Source: UMGS1322 sp900550765 (lineage in GTDB: Bacteria > Bacillota > Clostridia > Christensenellales > QALW01). Taken from it: a stretch of DNA of 64,000 bases. The first letter of the stretch is position 1. Each line of letters opens with the position of its first letter. Below, piece by piece: positions 32,741-41,686 of the stretch. The notes under the pieces are model-generated. The model was not told the DNA's origin. It saw only the letters and a program-made list of their open reading frames with translations, and made no database searches. The DNA lies in NCBI GenBank assembly GCA_958448705.1, contig CAUDEY010000002.1:1-64000 (forward strand). The letters run 5' to 3'. Position numbers and translations under genes: made by a program.

Positions 32741-34243
32741 TTACTTCCAGTTATAGGGAGAACGCTCATAGATCGCCTGGTTCACCGCATTTGCAATACC
32801 GTCAAAGTACTGTCTTGCTGAAGTGGTCTGTGCCAGGATATCATCCTCGCCCTTACCAAAGAGAACGTCTCTGATTTGGGTAGCACTTCCGATCGTACAA
32901 GGTGCATTCGAATACATGAACACACGGAAATGCTCTTTATTGGCTTCTACCAGATCCAGGTTCTTGGCAGACTCCTCATCACGGGTAAACTGCTGACGCT
33001 CGGACTCATACAGAGCCTGTGCATCCTCGCTGTTCGCATCATAGATCGGCGTATACAGTTCACAAAGGATCTGTACAGCACCCTTTACATTTCCCGTTTC
33101 ATTCCGGAATACGCAATAGGGATTCAGATGCGGATAGAAGGAATAATACTTGTTTTCATTGGCAACATTGTTGGGTCCCTTCGGCCACGGTACCAGACCA
33201 TAATCTTCTTCCATTTTGGAGATCTCCTGCAGAGCGTTGGTGGAATAGCCGTTATAATAGAAAGCAACGCTGCCCTTTTGGAAATTCTCAAGAGGAGTTT
33301 TATCCATGGAGGTATAATACGTAGTATCCATAACCTGAAGCGTATTGGCAAGCTTGATAAACTCATCATATGCCGCCATCAGACGTTCGCCCTTATCGCC
33401 GGTATAAACGAAGCTATCCTGCTTGGATCCGTCGGCATGTGTTTCAAGCGTAACAAACTCAGTTCCGTTGGAGTTGGCAAGAGACCACATAACCAGTGCC
33501 TCGTTACCGCGCTGAATGCCCCAGATACCTTGATCTCTGTTGGTGCAGGCTATTAAGACTTCTTCGAACTTATCCCAAGTCCATTCCCCATTATTGACCC
33601 ACTCATAAATGGTCTCAGCGGAATAGCCGTTAGCTTCTACCAATTTTTTATTGAATACCAGGGCGTTGCCTCCGCACTCAAAGTGAACACCGAGCTCAAT
33701 CGGAATGAAATACCAAAGCTTATCGTTATATTCGCAAAGATCATATTGTGAATATACGTTAAACTTATTTTCATTGTTGAAATCATAAACGTCAGAATGA
33801 TCCGAAAGAGGCGTCAGACAAGTACCGGGAACGTTCTGATACAGATATGTATCCATCATCGTATGCAGACCGCCCTCCTTCATGCCGGTAATCTCAGGCA
33901 TGCCCTGGAAAGCAGACTGAAGCAAAACGCTGCCGCTGTTCTGCGTGACGAACTGAATGGTAATACCGTATTCGTTCTGGAGTCTTTCCACTCTTTCACG
34001 CATCTGCTGATTGCGTTCATCATCCCCTGCATACGGATTTTCCGAATTATACTGCTTATACTGCCAGGAATAGAAGCTGTACGTTTCGCCCTGCTTGGTG
34101 AAATTTTCGCCGGTAAGAGAAGTGCCGTCAGCAGGTGTAGGTGTCGGACTTCCGTCGTCACCGTTTCCGCCGCAGGCAACAGCCGTTGAAAAAAGCAGAG
34201 CTACAAGTGCAGCCACAAATGAAAATTTGAGAGCCTTTCTCAT
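32741..34243 (-). CDS. Extracellular solute-binding lipoprotein (family 1, sugar type)
   Basis: 500 residues. Signal peptide with lipobox Cys24 (STAVACGG), a Gly/Asp/Pro/Thr linker, then a large binding protein: YEWVNNGEWTWDKFEEVL and QKGSVAFYYNGY are typical of oligosaccharide-binding components of CUT1 ABC importers. No permease or ATPase gene is adjacent, so it is an orphan here. Promoter and a palindrome are present upstream, GGAGG before the ATG, and it is monocistronic. Confidence 0.9.
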   Translation of the reverse strand: MRKALKFSFVAALVALLFSTAVACGGNGDDGSPTPTPADGTSLTGENFTKQGETYSFYSWQYKQYNSENPYAGDDERNQQMRERVERLQNEYGITIQFVTQNSGSVLLQSAFQGMPEITGMKEGGLHTMMDTYLYQNVPGTCLTPLSDHSDVYDFNNENKFNVYSQYDLCEYNDKLWYFIPIELGVHFECGGNALVFNKKLVEANGYSAETIYEWVNNGEWTWDKFEEVLIACTNRDQGIWGIQRGNEALVMWSLANSNGTEFVTLETHADGSKQDSFVYTGDKGERLMAAYDEFIKLANTLQVMDTTYYTSMDKTPLENFQKGSVAFYYNGYSTNALQEISKMEEDYGLVPWPKGPNNVANENKYYSFYPHLNPYCVFRNETGNVKGAVQILCELYTPIYDANSEDAQALYESERQQFTRDEESAKNLDLVEANKEHFRVFMYSNAPCTIGSATQIRDVLFGKGEDDILAQTTSARQYFDGIANAVNQAIYERSPYNWK

Positions 34244-34274
34244 GTAGGTGTTTCCTCCTTAAATTTTTTTGCGC

Positions 34275-34331
34275 ACTATAGTATAGTACACACTGCTCTA
34301 TGATTATAACACTTTGTCAACAGGAATTCAA
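34275..34331 (-). promoter_or_regulatory. Promoter and palindromic operator of the sugar-binding lipoprotein gene
   Basis: Minus-strand TTGAAT (34331-34326), 17-base spacer, TATAAT (34308-34303), then a perfect 13-base palindrome ACTATAGTATAGT (34275-34287) between the promoter and the ribosome site, in the place of a repressor site. Confidence 0.65.
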
Positions 34332-34399
34332 TATTTTTTTTGCGTGTTTTATTAACATTTTGTAAATTATGAAACATATTTTTGTAACATTTTCCGGTA

Positions 34400-34882
34400 T
34401 TATTTAAAAATTTTAAATTTTTTTGCCAGCTGATTCAGGCCTACCAGCAACGGAATTCCTCCGCAATAACAAATTATCGTTTCGCTTACGGTAATACTGA
34501 ACGCCGTAGCGGCATACGCCGAAAAATTGAATTCATACGTACCCAGAGTAATCACCGCGCCCACAATAATACCATTGCATAAAATCACCGGCAGGGGCGT
34601 CAGCCAAAGTTTTTTGATTTTTTTAGTAATCAGCGCGGCAAGAAAGGTTGCCAGTGTACCGAAAATGATGTCCAGCACAGTGCCGCCGAACAAATTAGCG
34701 ATCAGGCATCCTAAAGTAAGCCCCCAAACCGCCTCGGGCATTAAAAAAGGAAGCAGCGTCAAGGCCTCGGATACCCGAAACTGAACAGGCCCAAAAGAAA
34801 TTGCTTCCGTAAAAATGGTAATACCGGCATAGAGTGCCGCTATAACGGCGCCGCGTACCAGCTGTTTTACTGTAATCTTCAT
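34400..34882 (-). CDS. queT: QueT family transporter for a queuosine precursor
   Basis: 160-residue membrane protein with five or six helices of the QueT family (PF06177): FTEAISFGPVQFRVSEALTLLPFLMPEAVWGLTLGCLIANLFGG is its signature block. QueT is the likely S-component that works with a shared ECF transporter to import queuine or preQ1. The preQ1 riboswitch directly upstream confirms the assignment. Start 34882 chosen from AAGGAG; a longer frame upstream would run through the riboswitch. The gene lies behind znuB but has its own promoter. Confidence 0.93.
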   Translation of the reverse strand: MKITVKQLVRGAVIAALYAGITIFTEAISFGPVQFRVSEALTLLPFLMPEAVWGLTLGCLIANLFGGTVLDIIFGTLATFLAALITKKIKKLWLTPLPVILCNGIIVGAVITLGTYEFNFSAYAATAFSITVSETIICYCGGIPLLVGLNQLAKKFKIFK

Positions 34883-34889
34883 TTTTTCT

Positions 34890-34931
34890 CTCCTTAGTTT
34901 TGTTTTAAGACAGGATGGTTTCGAACTGTCT
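34890..34931 (-). promoter_or_regulatory. preQ1-I riboswitch
   Basis: Minus strand AGACAG, loop TTCGAAACCATC, CTGTCT, then the A-rich tail TTAAAACAAAACTAAGGAG. The stem, pyrimidine-rich loop and the ACTAAGG tail match the class I preQ1 aptamer; in the bound form the tail pairs into the loop and hides the AAGGAG ribosome site, so control is translational. Confidence 0.9.
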
Positions 34932-34942
34932 GCTTTGCCGAT

Positions 34943-34971
34943 ATTATACCGCAGCCGGCAAAATCCGTCAA
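34943..34971 (-). promoter_or_regulatory. Promoter of queT
   Basis: Minus-strand TTGACG (34971-34966), 17-base spacer, TATAAT (34948-34943); it overlaps the last codons of znuB, and the aptamer begins about 12 bases after the -10. Confidence 0.7.
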
Positions 34972-35792
34972 TTCCGCTTTTTAACTTTAGCCAGCAGGGA
35001 AAACAGAAGCAAAAACACAAGGTTTGCCAGCACGATGCCCGCACCGGCAGGAATATAAGAAAACGCATAGCTGGCCAGCATTCCTACAAGAAACGCCGCA
35101 ACAGAAACACCTGCCGAGCAAAGCATTACGCTGCGGAAGGTTCTGCACACACGCATACTGGTAATAGCCGGGAAAATGATCAAACCCGAGATCAGCATCG
35201 TTCCCATTACCCGCATGCCCACCACAATGGTTGCTGCCGTAAGCAGGGCAAACAGCAGGTTGAAGGGCCGGGTCTTTGTGCCGGAGGCCCGGGCAAAGTC
35301 TTCATCAAAAGTAACGGCAAAAATACGGTGATAGCATAAGAGAAATACCAGCAATATGGCGCTGCACAGAAGAGCGGAAATCACAACGTCACTCTTGGTT
35401 ACAGCCAAAATGCTGCCGAACATATAGCTATATACGTCCGTATTCATTCCCCCCGAAAGCGAAGCAGCGGTAATCCCCACAGCAATCGAAGTGCTGGAAA
35501 TCAGCGCAATGGCCGCGTCGGAATTAATTCTGCTATTCTGCCGCAGCTGCAGCAGCAGGAATGCTGCCAGAATCATCACCGGCACCGCCACATACAGCGG
35601 CGCGGTATTCAGCGCCAGTGCCACCGTCATAGCACCGAAGCCCACATGCGAGAGGCCGTCGCCGATCATGGAATATTTTTTCAATACCAGCGTAACGCCT
35701 AACAGCGAAGAGCACAGGGATACCATAATCCCTACGGCAAACGCCCGCAGGATAAACGCATAGGAGAACATTTCCTTTATAATTTCAATCAT
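34968..35792 (-). CDS. znuB: Zinc ABC transporter permease
   Basis: 274 residues with about eight helices of the ABC-3 family. Typical are LLGVTLVLKKYSMIGDGLSHVGFGA near residue 35 and VVGMRVMGTMLISGLIIFPA. It forms the channel for zinc or manganese; the upstream Fur-type regulator and the His-rich binding protein favour zinc. Its ATG overlaps the end of znuC by 8 bases, which rules out the longer frame upstream. Confidence 0.93.
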   Translation of the reverse strand: MIEIIKEMFSYAFILRAFAVGIMVSLCSSLLGVTLVLKKYSMIGDGLSHVGFGAMTVALALNTAPLYVAVPVMILAAFLLLQLRQNSRINSDAAIALISSTSIAVGITAASLSGGMNTDVYSYMFGSILAVTKSDVVISALLCSAILLVFLLCYHRIFAVTFDEDFARASGTKTRPFNLLFALLTAATIVVGMRVMGTMLISGLIIFPAITSMRVCRTFRSVMLCSAGVSVAAFLVGMLASYAFSYIPAGAGIVLANLVFLLLFSLLAKVKKRN

Positions 35793-36492
35793 GATCCCTG
35801 CAGCACCTCTCGGTAAAATGAATGCCCAGCTCGGTATGAAGATACTCCTCCGTAGTGCCGAAAAAGCGTATCTTGTGATCAAGGTGAAGAACCTTGCCGG
35901 CATATTTCAGAGCCGTTTCTACATCATGCGATACCATCAGCACCGTAAAACCGCGCTCCCGATTCATCTGATAAATCAAATGATAAAGTTCCTCTGTAAC
36001 GATCGGATCAAGACCTGTAACAGGCTCATCCAGCAGCAGCAGGTTTTCCGCCGCACAAAGCGCCCGCGCCAGCAGCACCCGCTGTCTTTGTCCGCCCGAG
36101 AGCACGGAAAACGGTTTATCGCGGATATCCAAAATATCCAGCCGGCGCATGTTCTCCAGCGCCTTTCTCTTTTGGCTTCCGGAGAAAAACGGCCGCATCC
36201 CCAGGCTGTTCAAACAACCCGAGAGCACTGTTTCCCATACGGAAGCCGGAAAATTCTTTTCAATGCCGCTTTGCTGCGGCAAATAACCGATTCTTCCGGC
36301 CTCCGGCGCAAAGGTCACGCTTCCGCTTTTTTTAGGCACCAGACCTAAAAGACTTTTGATCAGCGTACTTTTGCCGGAACCATTGCGCCCTGCAATACAG
36401 ATATATTCGCCTTTTTCTGCGGAAAAGGAAACATTGCTCAGCACCTCCACACCGCCAAAGGCTACGGTAAGTTCTTCTGCTTTAACAATCAT
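35785..36492 (-). CDS. znuC: Zinc ABC transporter ATPase
   Basis: 235 residues. Walker A GRNGSGKSTL near residue 36, the Q-loop YLPQQ, signature LSGGQRQRVLLARAL, Walker B LLLLDEPVTGLD and switch His in VSHDVE are all intact. Start overlaps the znuA end by 11 bases; znuB overlaps its end. Confidence 0.94.
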   Translation of the reverse strand: MIVKAEELTVAFGGVEVLSNVSFSAEKGEYICIAGRNGSGKSTLIKSLLGLVPKKSGSVTFAPEAGRIGYLPQQSGIEKNFPASVWETVLSGCLNSLGMRPFFSGSQKRKALENMRRLDILDIRDKPFSVLSGGQRQRVLLARALCAAENLLLLDEPVTGLDPIVTEELYHLIYQMNRERGFTVLMVSHDVETALKYAGKVLHLDHKIRFFGTTEEYLHTELGIHFTERCCRDHD

Positions 36493-37414
36493 TTTGTTGC
36501 ATCCTTACATATTTTTTTAAATTTTCAAGGTTCCCCTGCATTAAGGAAAGATACGTCACACCTTCCTCCAGTTCTTTTTTAGAAACATTGTGGCAGGTGT
36601 GCAGCAGCAACAGTTCCGCACCGGTCTCCTCGGAAATCACCTGTGCGATTCTGGGCTGCGTCAGTTCTTCATAAAACACAGCCGGCAGCTTTTGCTCCCT
36701 GACCTGCTGAATCATCTCAATCACCCGCGCGGCGCTGGGTTCGGCTTGAGAAGAACAGGAATCAAAGGCGGCAATAAAAGTCAAATCATAGCGCCGGGCA
36801 AAATACGTCATCGAAAACCGGCCGCCATGGCAGAGCACCCGGCTCTTGAGTTGAGCGGCAACCGCCGAAAACTCTTCATCCAGCGCATGGAGCTGTGCGA
36901 TATACGCTTCGGCGCGTCCGGTATAATAGCCGCTGTTTTTCGGATCTTCCTCACACAAGGCGGTTAAAATATTTTCCGCCATCATAACCGCCCGCAGCGG
37001 ATCGGTCCAGATATGCGGATCCATTTCTTCCTGCTCTTCATGGGCATGCGCATGTTCTTCATGGTCCTCGTGTTCACAAAGCGCAATGTCCTGCGAAACA
37101 TCCACCACGCGCACACTGTCGTCCAATCCCTCGATGACCGTCTGCGCCCATGCTTCCATATAAGGGCCGGTGTATACGAACAGATCGCTTTTTGTAATCG
37201 AAAGGATATCGCTGACCGAGGGCTCATAGTTATGACTTTCCATGCCCGGCGGCAGCAGCAGCGTTACCTCTGCTCTTTCACCGGCGATCTGCCGGCAAAA
37301 ATCATATTGAGGAAAAAGCGTGGCAGTAATCTGCAATTTTCCGCTTTTTTCTTCCTGCGGCGCACACCCAACAGCAAGACTTACCGCCAGTAAACATAAA
37401 ATGATCCTCCGCAA
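36482..37414 (-). CDS. znuA: Zinc-binding lipoprotein ZnuA
   Basis: 310 residues. Signal peptide ends in lipobox LAVGC (Cys17). The cluster A-I metal binding fold carries GMESHNYEPS, a histidine-rich loop (EHEDHEEHAHAHEEQEEMDPHIW, about 112-135), CHGGRFSMTYFARRY and VFYEEL. The His-rich loop is typical of zinc-specific members. The start is TTG at 37414, directly after the zur stop (TAATTG), the only in-frame start before the signal peptide; an ATG nearby is out of frame. Translation is thus coupled to zur. Confidence 0.92.
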   Translation of the reverse strand: MRRIILCLLAVSLAVGCAPQEEKSGKLQITATLFPQYDFCRQIAGERAEVTLLLPPGMESHNYEPSVSDILSITKSDLFVYTGPYMEAWAQTVIEGLDDSVRVVDVSQDIALCEHEDHEEHAHAHEEQEEMDPHIWTDPLRAVMMAENILTALCEEDPKNSGYYTGRAEAYIAQLHALDEEFSAVAAQLKSRVLCHGGRFSMTYFARRYDLTFIAAFDSCSSQAEPSAARVIEMIQQVREQKLPAVFYEELTQPRIAQVISEETGAELLLLHTCHNVSKKELEEGVTYLSLMQGNLENLKKYVRMQQNDC

Positions 37415-37822
37415 TTACTTTTCCCCGCATTCTTTACAGATTCCGTAAAACACAGTACGTGAGCTGTCAATCAAAAAGCCGTGCTCCCGGATCACATGCT
37501 CCCTGATTCCATCCAAATGAGAACAGGCAAGATGCTCCAGTTTTCCGCAGGCTACGCATTTTAAATGAAAATGCTCTCCGCAGCTTTCGGAGACCTGATA
37601 GCACGCACTCTCCCCCGCACTGGAGAGATATTTGCGCAAAGTGCCTTCTTTTACCATGGTGTCAAGCTGCCGATACACGGTAGAAAGGCCGATCGTACTG
37701 CCTGCGTTCTTTAAAGAAACGGCGATCTCCTCCGCGGTAAAATGTGTATCCCCCTTTTGCTTTATGACCTGAAGAATTTCATCCTTCTGTTTGGTATGAT
37801 AACTGCGCGGCAAAATGTTCAT
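37415..37822 (-). CDS. zur: Fur-family regulator, probable zinc uptake regulator
   Basis: 135 residues. DNA recognition helix STIGLSTVYRQLDTMVKEG; dimer/metal region CGEHFHLKCVACGKLEHL with His84, His86, Cys89 and Cys92, and second CxxC Cys129/Cys132 in GICKECGEK for structural zinc. First gene of an operon with znuA, znuC and znuB, and preceded by a Fur-type box over its promoter, so it most likely represses the operon in zinc-replete cells. Zur and not Fur is inferred from the context. Confidence 0.9.
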   Translation of the reverse strand: MNILPRSYHTKQKDEILQVIKQKGDTHFTAEEIAVSLKNAGSTIGLSTVYRQLDTMVKEGTLRKYLSSAGESACYQVSESCGEHFHLKCVACGKLEHLACSHLDGIREHVIREHGFLIDSSRTVFYGICKECGEK

Positions 37823-37840
37823 CCTCTCCGGTTAAAAATT

Positions 37841-37895
37841 AAAAATGATTCTCAATTTCAAAAGCATATTATACGCTTTTCCGCACGGATGTCAA
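37841..37895 (-). promoter_or_regulatory. Promoter with Fur/Zur-type box of the zur-znuACB operon
   Basis: Minus-strand TTGACA (37895-37890), 16-base spacer, TATAAT (37873-37868). GAAATTGAGAATCATTTTT (37859-37841) matches 14 of 19 positions of the Fur consensus and lies on the transcription start, so the regulator would block its own operon. Confidence 0.8.
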
Positions 37896-37978
37896 GCAGA
37901 ATAAATTTAGTTCTTTTTTTTTTAGGCTAAATGTGTTATGATAATAGAGTAGTAATTTTTGAATTGCGAGGCAGTTTT

Positions 37979-38875
37979 ATGAGTGATTTTTTCAGCAGCA
38001 TCGGCCAGGCTTTTTCCAACAGCCTGCTTGCAAACATCAGCTGGTTTGACGTGCTGGATATCGCCATTATGACGGTAATCATCTATCAGGTGCTCAAATT
38101 TTTCAAGCATACCAAGGCCATCCATGTACTGAAAGGGCTGGCGCTGCTTATCATTGCACTGGCCGTAGCCTCCTGGCTGGGCCTGCCCACCATCACCTGG
38201 ATGCTCAGTTCTATCTTTACTTCGGGCGTCATCATTCTTGTAATCATGTTTCAGCCCGAACTTCGCCGTGCCTTTGAAAACTTGGGACGGGGCCATTTTT
38301 TTGATACCATAGAAGAAGACCTGGACGCCGAAAAAAATGTCAATGAACTGGTAAAGGTCGCCGACAATCTTTCCCGGCGGCGTGTAGGCGCGCTGATAGT
38401 CCTTACAAAAAAATCGGATTTAAAGGACATCATCGCTACCGGTACAACGCTGGATGCCCAGATTTCAGCGGAGCTGATCGAAAACATTTTTGAGCCCAAC
38501 ACTCCTCTGCATGACGGTGCTATGATCCTTACCGGCTCACGCGTCGTTGCCGCGGGTTGTTTTCTTCCGCTCTCGGAAAATAACAATATTGAAAAATCCC
38601 TGGGTACACGGCATCGGGCGGCACTGGGCATGAGCGAACAGTCCGACGCACTGGTAATCGTCGTCAGTGAAGAAACAGGCGTTATCTCCGCAGCGCACGG
38701 AGGCAGCTTCCAGCGCTATCTGGATCTGGAAATGCTGCGCAAGCTGCTTACGGAAACCTATACCGAGCAAACAAAAGCAAAAGCACAGCCTTTATATATA
38801 AAGCTGTTTACCAAACTCTTCGGGAAAGGAGATGCTGCAAATGACACCGACGATTCAACCTCCGCAGAAGAATAA
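37979..38875 (+). CDS. cdaA: Diadenylate cyclase (c-di-AMP synthase)
   Basis: 298-residue membrane enzyme making c-di-AMP from two ATP. Three helices at about 22-92 are followed by a DisA_N cyclase domain with the catalytic motifs DGA (179-181) in LHDGAMILTG and RHR (211-213) in GTRHRAALG. The start ATG 37979 follows GCGAGG; the frame is open upstream but without site. Coupled to cdaR (35-base overlap). In B. subtilis the order is cdaA-cdaR-glmM; glmM is missing here. Confidence 0.96.
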   Translation: MSDFFSSIGQAFSNSLLANISWFDVLDIAIMTVIIYQVLKFFKHTKAIHVLKGLALLIIALAVASWLGLPTITWMLSSIFTSGVIILVIMFQPELRRAFENLGRGHFFDTIEEDLDAEKNVNELVKVADNLSRRRVGALIVLTKKSDLKDIIATGTTLDAQISAELIENIFEPNTPLHDGAMILTGSRVVAAGCFLPLSENNNIEKSLGTRHRAALGMSEQSDALVIVVSEETGVISAAHGGSFQRYLDLEMLRKLLTETYTEQTKAKAQPLYIKLFTKLFGKGDAANDTDDSTSAEE

Positions 38876-40154
38876 AAAATCCGCACGGCCGCTGCGGTCC
38901 TATCTGACAAACAACTTGGTTCTTAAGATATTATCCCTCATATTCGCAGTAATTTTATGGAATTTTGTTATTACGGAAACCAACCCGGCGCGGACGAAAA
39001 ATATTGCAGAGATCACCGTTACCGCCAATGGCGCCGATGAACTGGCCTCACGCGGGCTGATTCCAAGAGATGATCTTTCCGCCAATCCCATTACCGTTAC
39101 GGTAAAAGTAAGCGTAGCGCACTCGGATTACAAATTCATCAATGAAAATACGATTTCCGCCAGCATTGATCTGACAAAAGTGACCAAAGAGGGGGCCAAC
39201 AGCCTCCCGGTGATCATCTCTTTTAATAATATCGGTGATGTAAGCCTGGTTTCCGTCACCCCTGCCAGTGTCAACCTGACTATTGACAAACTTGTTTCCA
39301 AGGATGTTCCGGTAAGCATCCGAACTGCGAACGAATTGGCCTCTAATTTAATCTCCCTGCAGCCAGAGTATCCCGAAACCGTTTCGATTACAGGCGCCAG
39401 CTATTATGTGGACCGTATTACCAGCGCGGTAGTGGATGTAGATCTCGCCTCTTTAAGCGACGGGGATATTGTCTCCTCGATTTGCCATTTTGAAGACGAA
39501 AATGGCAATACTATCCGCTTCAACGGCATACGCATTACTGCCGACATGGATATCCAAACGGTCAAAGAAGTTCCCGTTGCCCTTGAAAACGCAGTAGCCA
39601 ATACCGATCTTTTAGCACAGGGATATCAATTCAACGGCATCTCTGCGGAAAAGGTCCGCATTTGCGGCCATAAGGACGCAATAGAAAAAATTTCTTCCGT
39701 CTCCCCCGTACCGATCGATCTTACCGGCAAAGACGCCGCCTTTACCGAAGCGCCGCTCACCTTCAGCCTGCCGGAGGGAATCTCTTTAGTACCGGGGCAA
39801 AATCCAACGGCAAAGATCGATATCATTGAAGCCCAGCAAAGCGTTACCGTGGAGCGTTCCATCACCGTATCCGGTCTGACGCCCGGCCTTACCGCCAGCA
39901 TCTCCAACGGCTCCGTGACCCGCCGAATCACCGCAGACGGCGTCATCAACCTAACGGCTACCGTTACTTTAACGGGACCTGCCTCCAGCTTGAATGAAAT
40001 CGACCAAAATGACGTAATCATCCGTCTCTCCCTGCTGCAAAAGGAACCCGGTACTTACGATCTGCAGCCGGTTGTCGTACTGAGCTCCGCACTGGGTACC
40101 GAGATCACTGCACAGCTGATCTCTCCTTCTCAGCTTTCGGTAACAATACGCTGA
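38841..40154 (+). CDS. cdaR: CdaR-like YbbR-domain protein
   Basis: 437 residues. A single N-terminal membrane helix (LVLKILSLIFAVILWNFVITE, about 26-46) is followed by four YbbR repeats, each opening with a V-pattern such as VTVKVSVAHSD or VPVSIRTANE. CdaR modulates the cyclase activity of CdaA from outside the membrane. An upstream in-frame ATG (38832) is possible, but AAGGAG is better spaced to 38841. Confidence 0.9.
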   Translation: MTPTIQPPQKNKKSARPLRSYLTNNLVLKILSLIFAVILWNFVITETNPARTKNIAEITVTANGADELASRGLIPRDDLSANPITVTVKVSVAHSDYKFINENTISASIDLTKVTKEGANSLPVIISFNNIGDVSLVSVTPASVNLTIDKLVSKDVPVSIRTANELASNLISLQPEYPETVSITGASYYVDRITSAVVDVDLASLSDGDIVSSICHFEDENGNTIRFNGIRITADMDIQTVKEVPVALENAVANTDLLAQGYQFNGISAEKVRICGHKDAIEKISSVSPVPIDLTGKDAAFTEAPLTFSLPEGISLVPGQNPTAKIDIIEAQQSVTVERSITVSGLTPGLTASISNGSVTRRITADGVINLTATVTLTGPASSLNEIDQNDVIIRLSLLQKEPGTYDLQPVVVLSSALGTEITAQLISPSQLSVTIR

Positions 40155-40217
40155 AAAACCTGGAGTTTGTCACAAAACCGTCTTTAAAAACAGTTCTTAG
40201 TAATAAAGGGAGAACCT

Positions 40218-41363
40218 ATGGAAAAACAACTAACCGCGTTTCTTGACAGCTTTTTAAAAATGGGCGTTCCCGGATACGACTGCATTGTTTATAAAAACGG
40301 TCAATGCCTCTACCGGCACCAGAACGGATACGCCAGCCTGGAGGATAAACGTCTTCTCACCGGCAGAGAACGCTACAATGTATACTCCGCCTCCAAGCCC
40401 CTTACCTGCGCGGCGGCTATGCAGCTGTATGAAAAAAAATATTTTTCCCTAAAGGATCCGTTATCCGAATACATGCCCGAATTCGCCCAAATGACAGTGC
40501 AAACGCCAACCGGACTGCAAAAAGCTACAAAACAGATCCTGATCCAGGATCTGTTTCAAATGACGGCGGGGTTCGGCTACGATCCCTTGTGCGCCTCTGT
40601 GCAAAAAGCAAAAAAAGATACGAACGGCAGATGTCCTACACGGGAAACCGTCGCTTATCTGGCGCAGGAACCGCTGCTGTTCGAACCGGGGGCGCATTGG
40701 AGCTATGGCTTTGAACACGATGTCCTGGCCGGACTGATCGAAGTACTGACCGGTCAAAAATTCGGACAGTACGTAAAACAAAATATTTTTGATCCGCTGG
40801 GTATGCATCATTCTACCTTTTTACTGCCGGAAGAAGAGCTGGATACCATTGCCCCCCAATATTATTTCAATAATGAAAAAAGCGCAGCGGAAAACTGCGG
40901 TAAACAGATCCGCCGTTATAAGCTGGGCAGCATGTATGAAAGCGGCGGCGCAGGCTGTATTTCCACAGTGGAGGACTATATGAAATTCTTAGAAGCGCTG
41001 CGCAGAGGCGACAGTATTCTGAAAAAAGAAACGATCCGGCTGATGCAGACGGACCGGCTGAACGATATTACTCACAGGGATTTCTGGCATTCCGATTACG
41101 GCTATGGCCTGGGGCTGCGCTGTCCGCGGGAAGGATGTATTCCCACGGACTTCGGCTGGGCCGGAGCAGTAGGAATTTTTTTAGCGGTGGATCCGGTCTA
41201 TCAGGTAAGCGTATTTCATGCCCAGCATATTCTCAATCCTCCCAACAACGGCATCAAACATCAAATCATCCGCATCATTAACGATCCCGATTCTTCAGGA
41301 TTAGAAGAGATCGCAGACGGCGAGCGCAGACTGTTTGCACAGAAAGAAAAGATCCGGTCATAA
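40218..41363 (+). CDS. Serine hydrolase of the beta-lactamase/penicillin-binding fold
   Basis: 381 residues, class C beta-lactamase superfamily (PF00144). Nucleophile motif SASK (Ser57, Lys60) after NVY; a tyrosine motif YSYGFEHDVLAG near 173; YGYGLGL and the C-terminal FGWAGAVG block stand where the KTG box usually is. No signal peptide, so it is probably cytoplasmic and an esterase or peptidase, not a resistance enzyme. GGGAG before the ATG. Confidence 0.82.
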   Translation: MEKQLTAFLDSFLKMGVPGYDCIVYKNGQCLYRHQNGYASLEDKRLLTGRERYNVYSASKPLTCAAAMQLYEKKYFSLKDPLSEYMPEFAQMTVQTPTGLQKATKQILIQDLFQMTAGFGYDPLCASVQKAKKDTNGRCPTRETVAYLAQEPLLFEPGAHWSYGFEHDVLAGLIEVLTGQKFGQYVKQNIFDPLGMHHSTFLLPEEELDTIAPQYYFNNEKSAAENCGKQIRRYKLGSMYESGGAGCISTVEDYMKFLEALRRGDSILKKETIRLMQTDRLNDITHRDFWHSDYGYGLGLRCPREGCIPTDFGWAGAVGIFLAVDPVYQVSVFHAQHILNPPNNGIKHQIIRIINDPDSSGLEEIADGERRLFAQKEKIRS

Positions 41364-41380
41364 ACCGCGCCCTCTCATAA

Positions 41381-41512
41381 AAGTCTCTCCCCCGGCTCCC
41401 TCTGAAGCGGGAGCTGGTAGACTGAGGGAGAGAGTAACGCACCGTAATGTCATCTACTCCCCCTCAGTCACCTGCGGTGACAGTTCCCCTCACAAGGGGA
41501 GCCGAAGGCGAA
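41381..41512. repeat. Palindromic intergenic repeat element
   Basis: CTCTCCC...GGGAGAG outer arms around a GCTCCC/GGGAGC hairpin (41387-41443), then CCCCCTCAG, hairpin GTCACC/GGTGAC, AG and a CCCC/GGGG hairpin ending GGGGAGCCGAAGG (41461-41512). This composite of C/G-rich short hairpins is a type scattered in intergenic regions of gut Clostridia. Within the 409-base gap 41364-41772 it and the next hairpin are the main structures. Confidence 0.7.
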
Positions 41513-41686
41513 TATGGTCAAGGACTTTTAAGCGGGAAAACAAAAAAAGCGATCATTTAACATACTTTACAACAGGAAGAGTCTAAACAGATATTTCAAC
41601 ATACTTTAACATCAAAAAATTTTTTCTGCTGTTGTAAGTGATCCAAAATTTATATTCAAAGTCCTGTGCTTTGTATCACAACCACT

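Noticed and set aside
41540..41612. Second PHO-type box from the TTAACA-like direct repeats
   Set aside because: Spacing is irregular and the site lies at the 3' ends of two convergent genes, not before any start.
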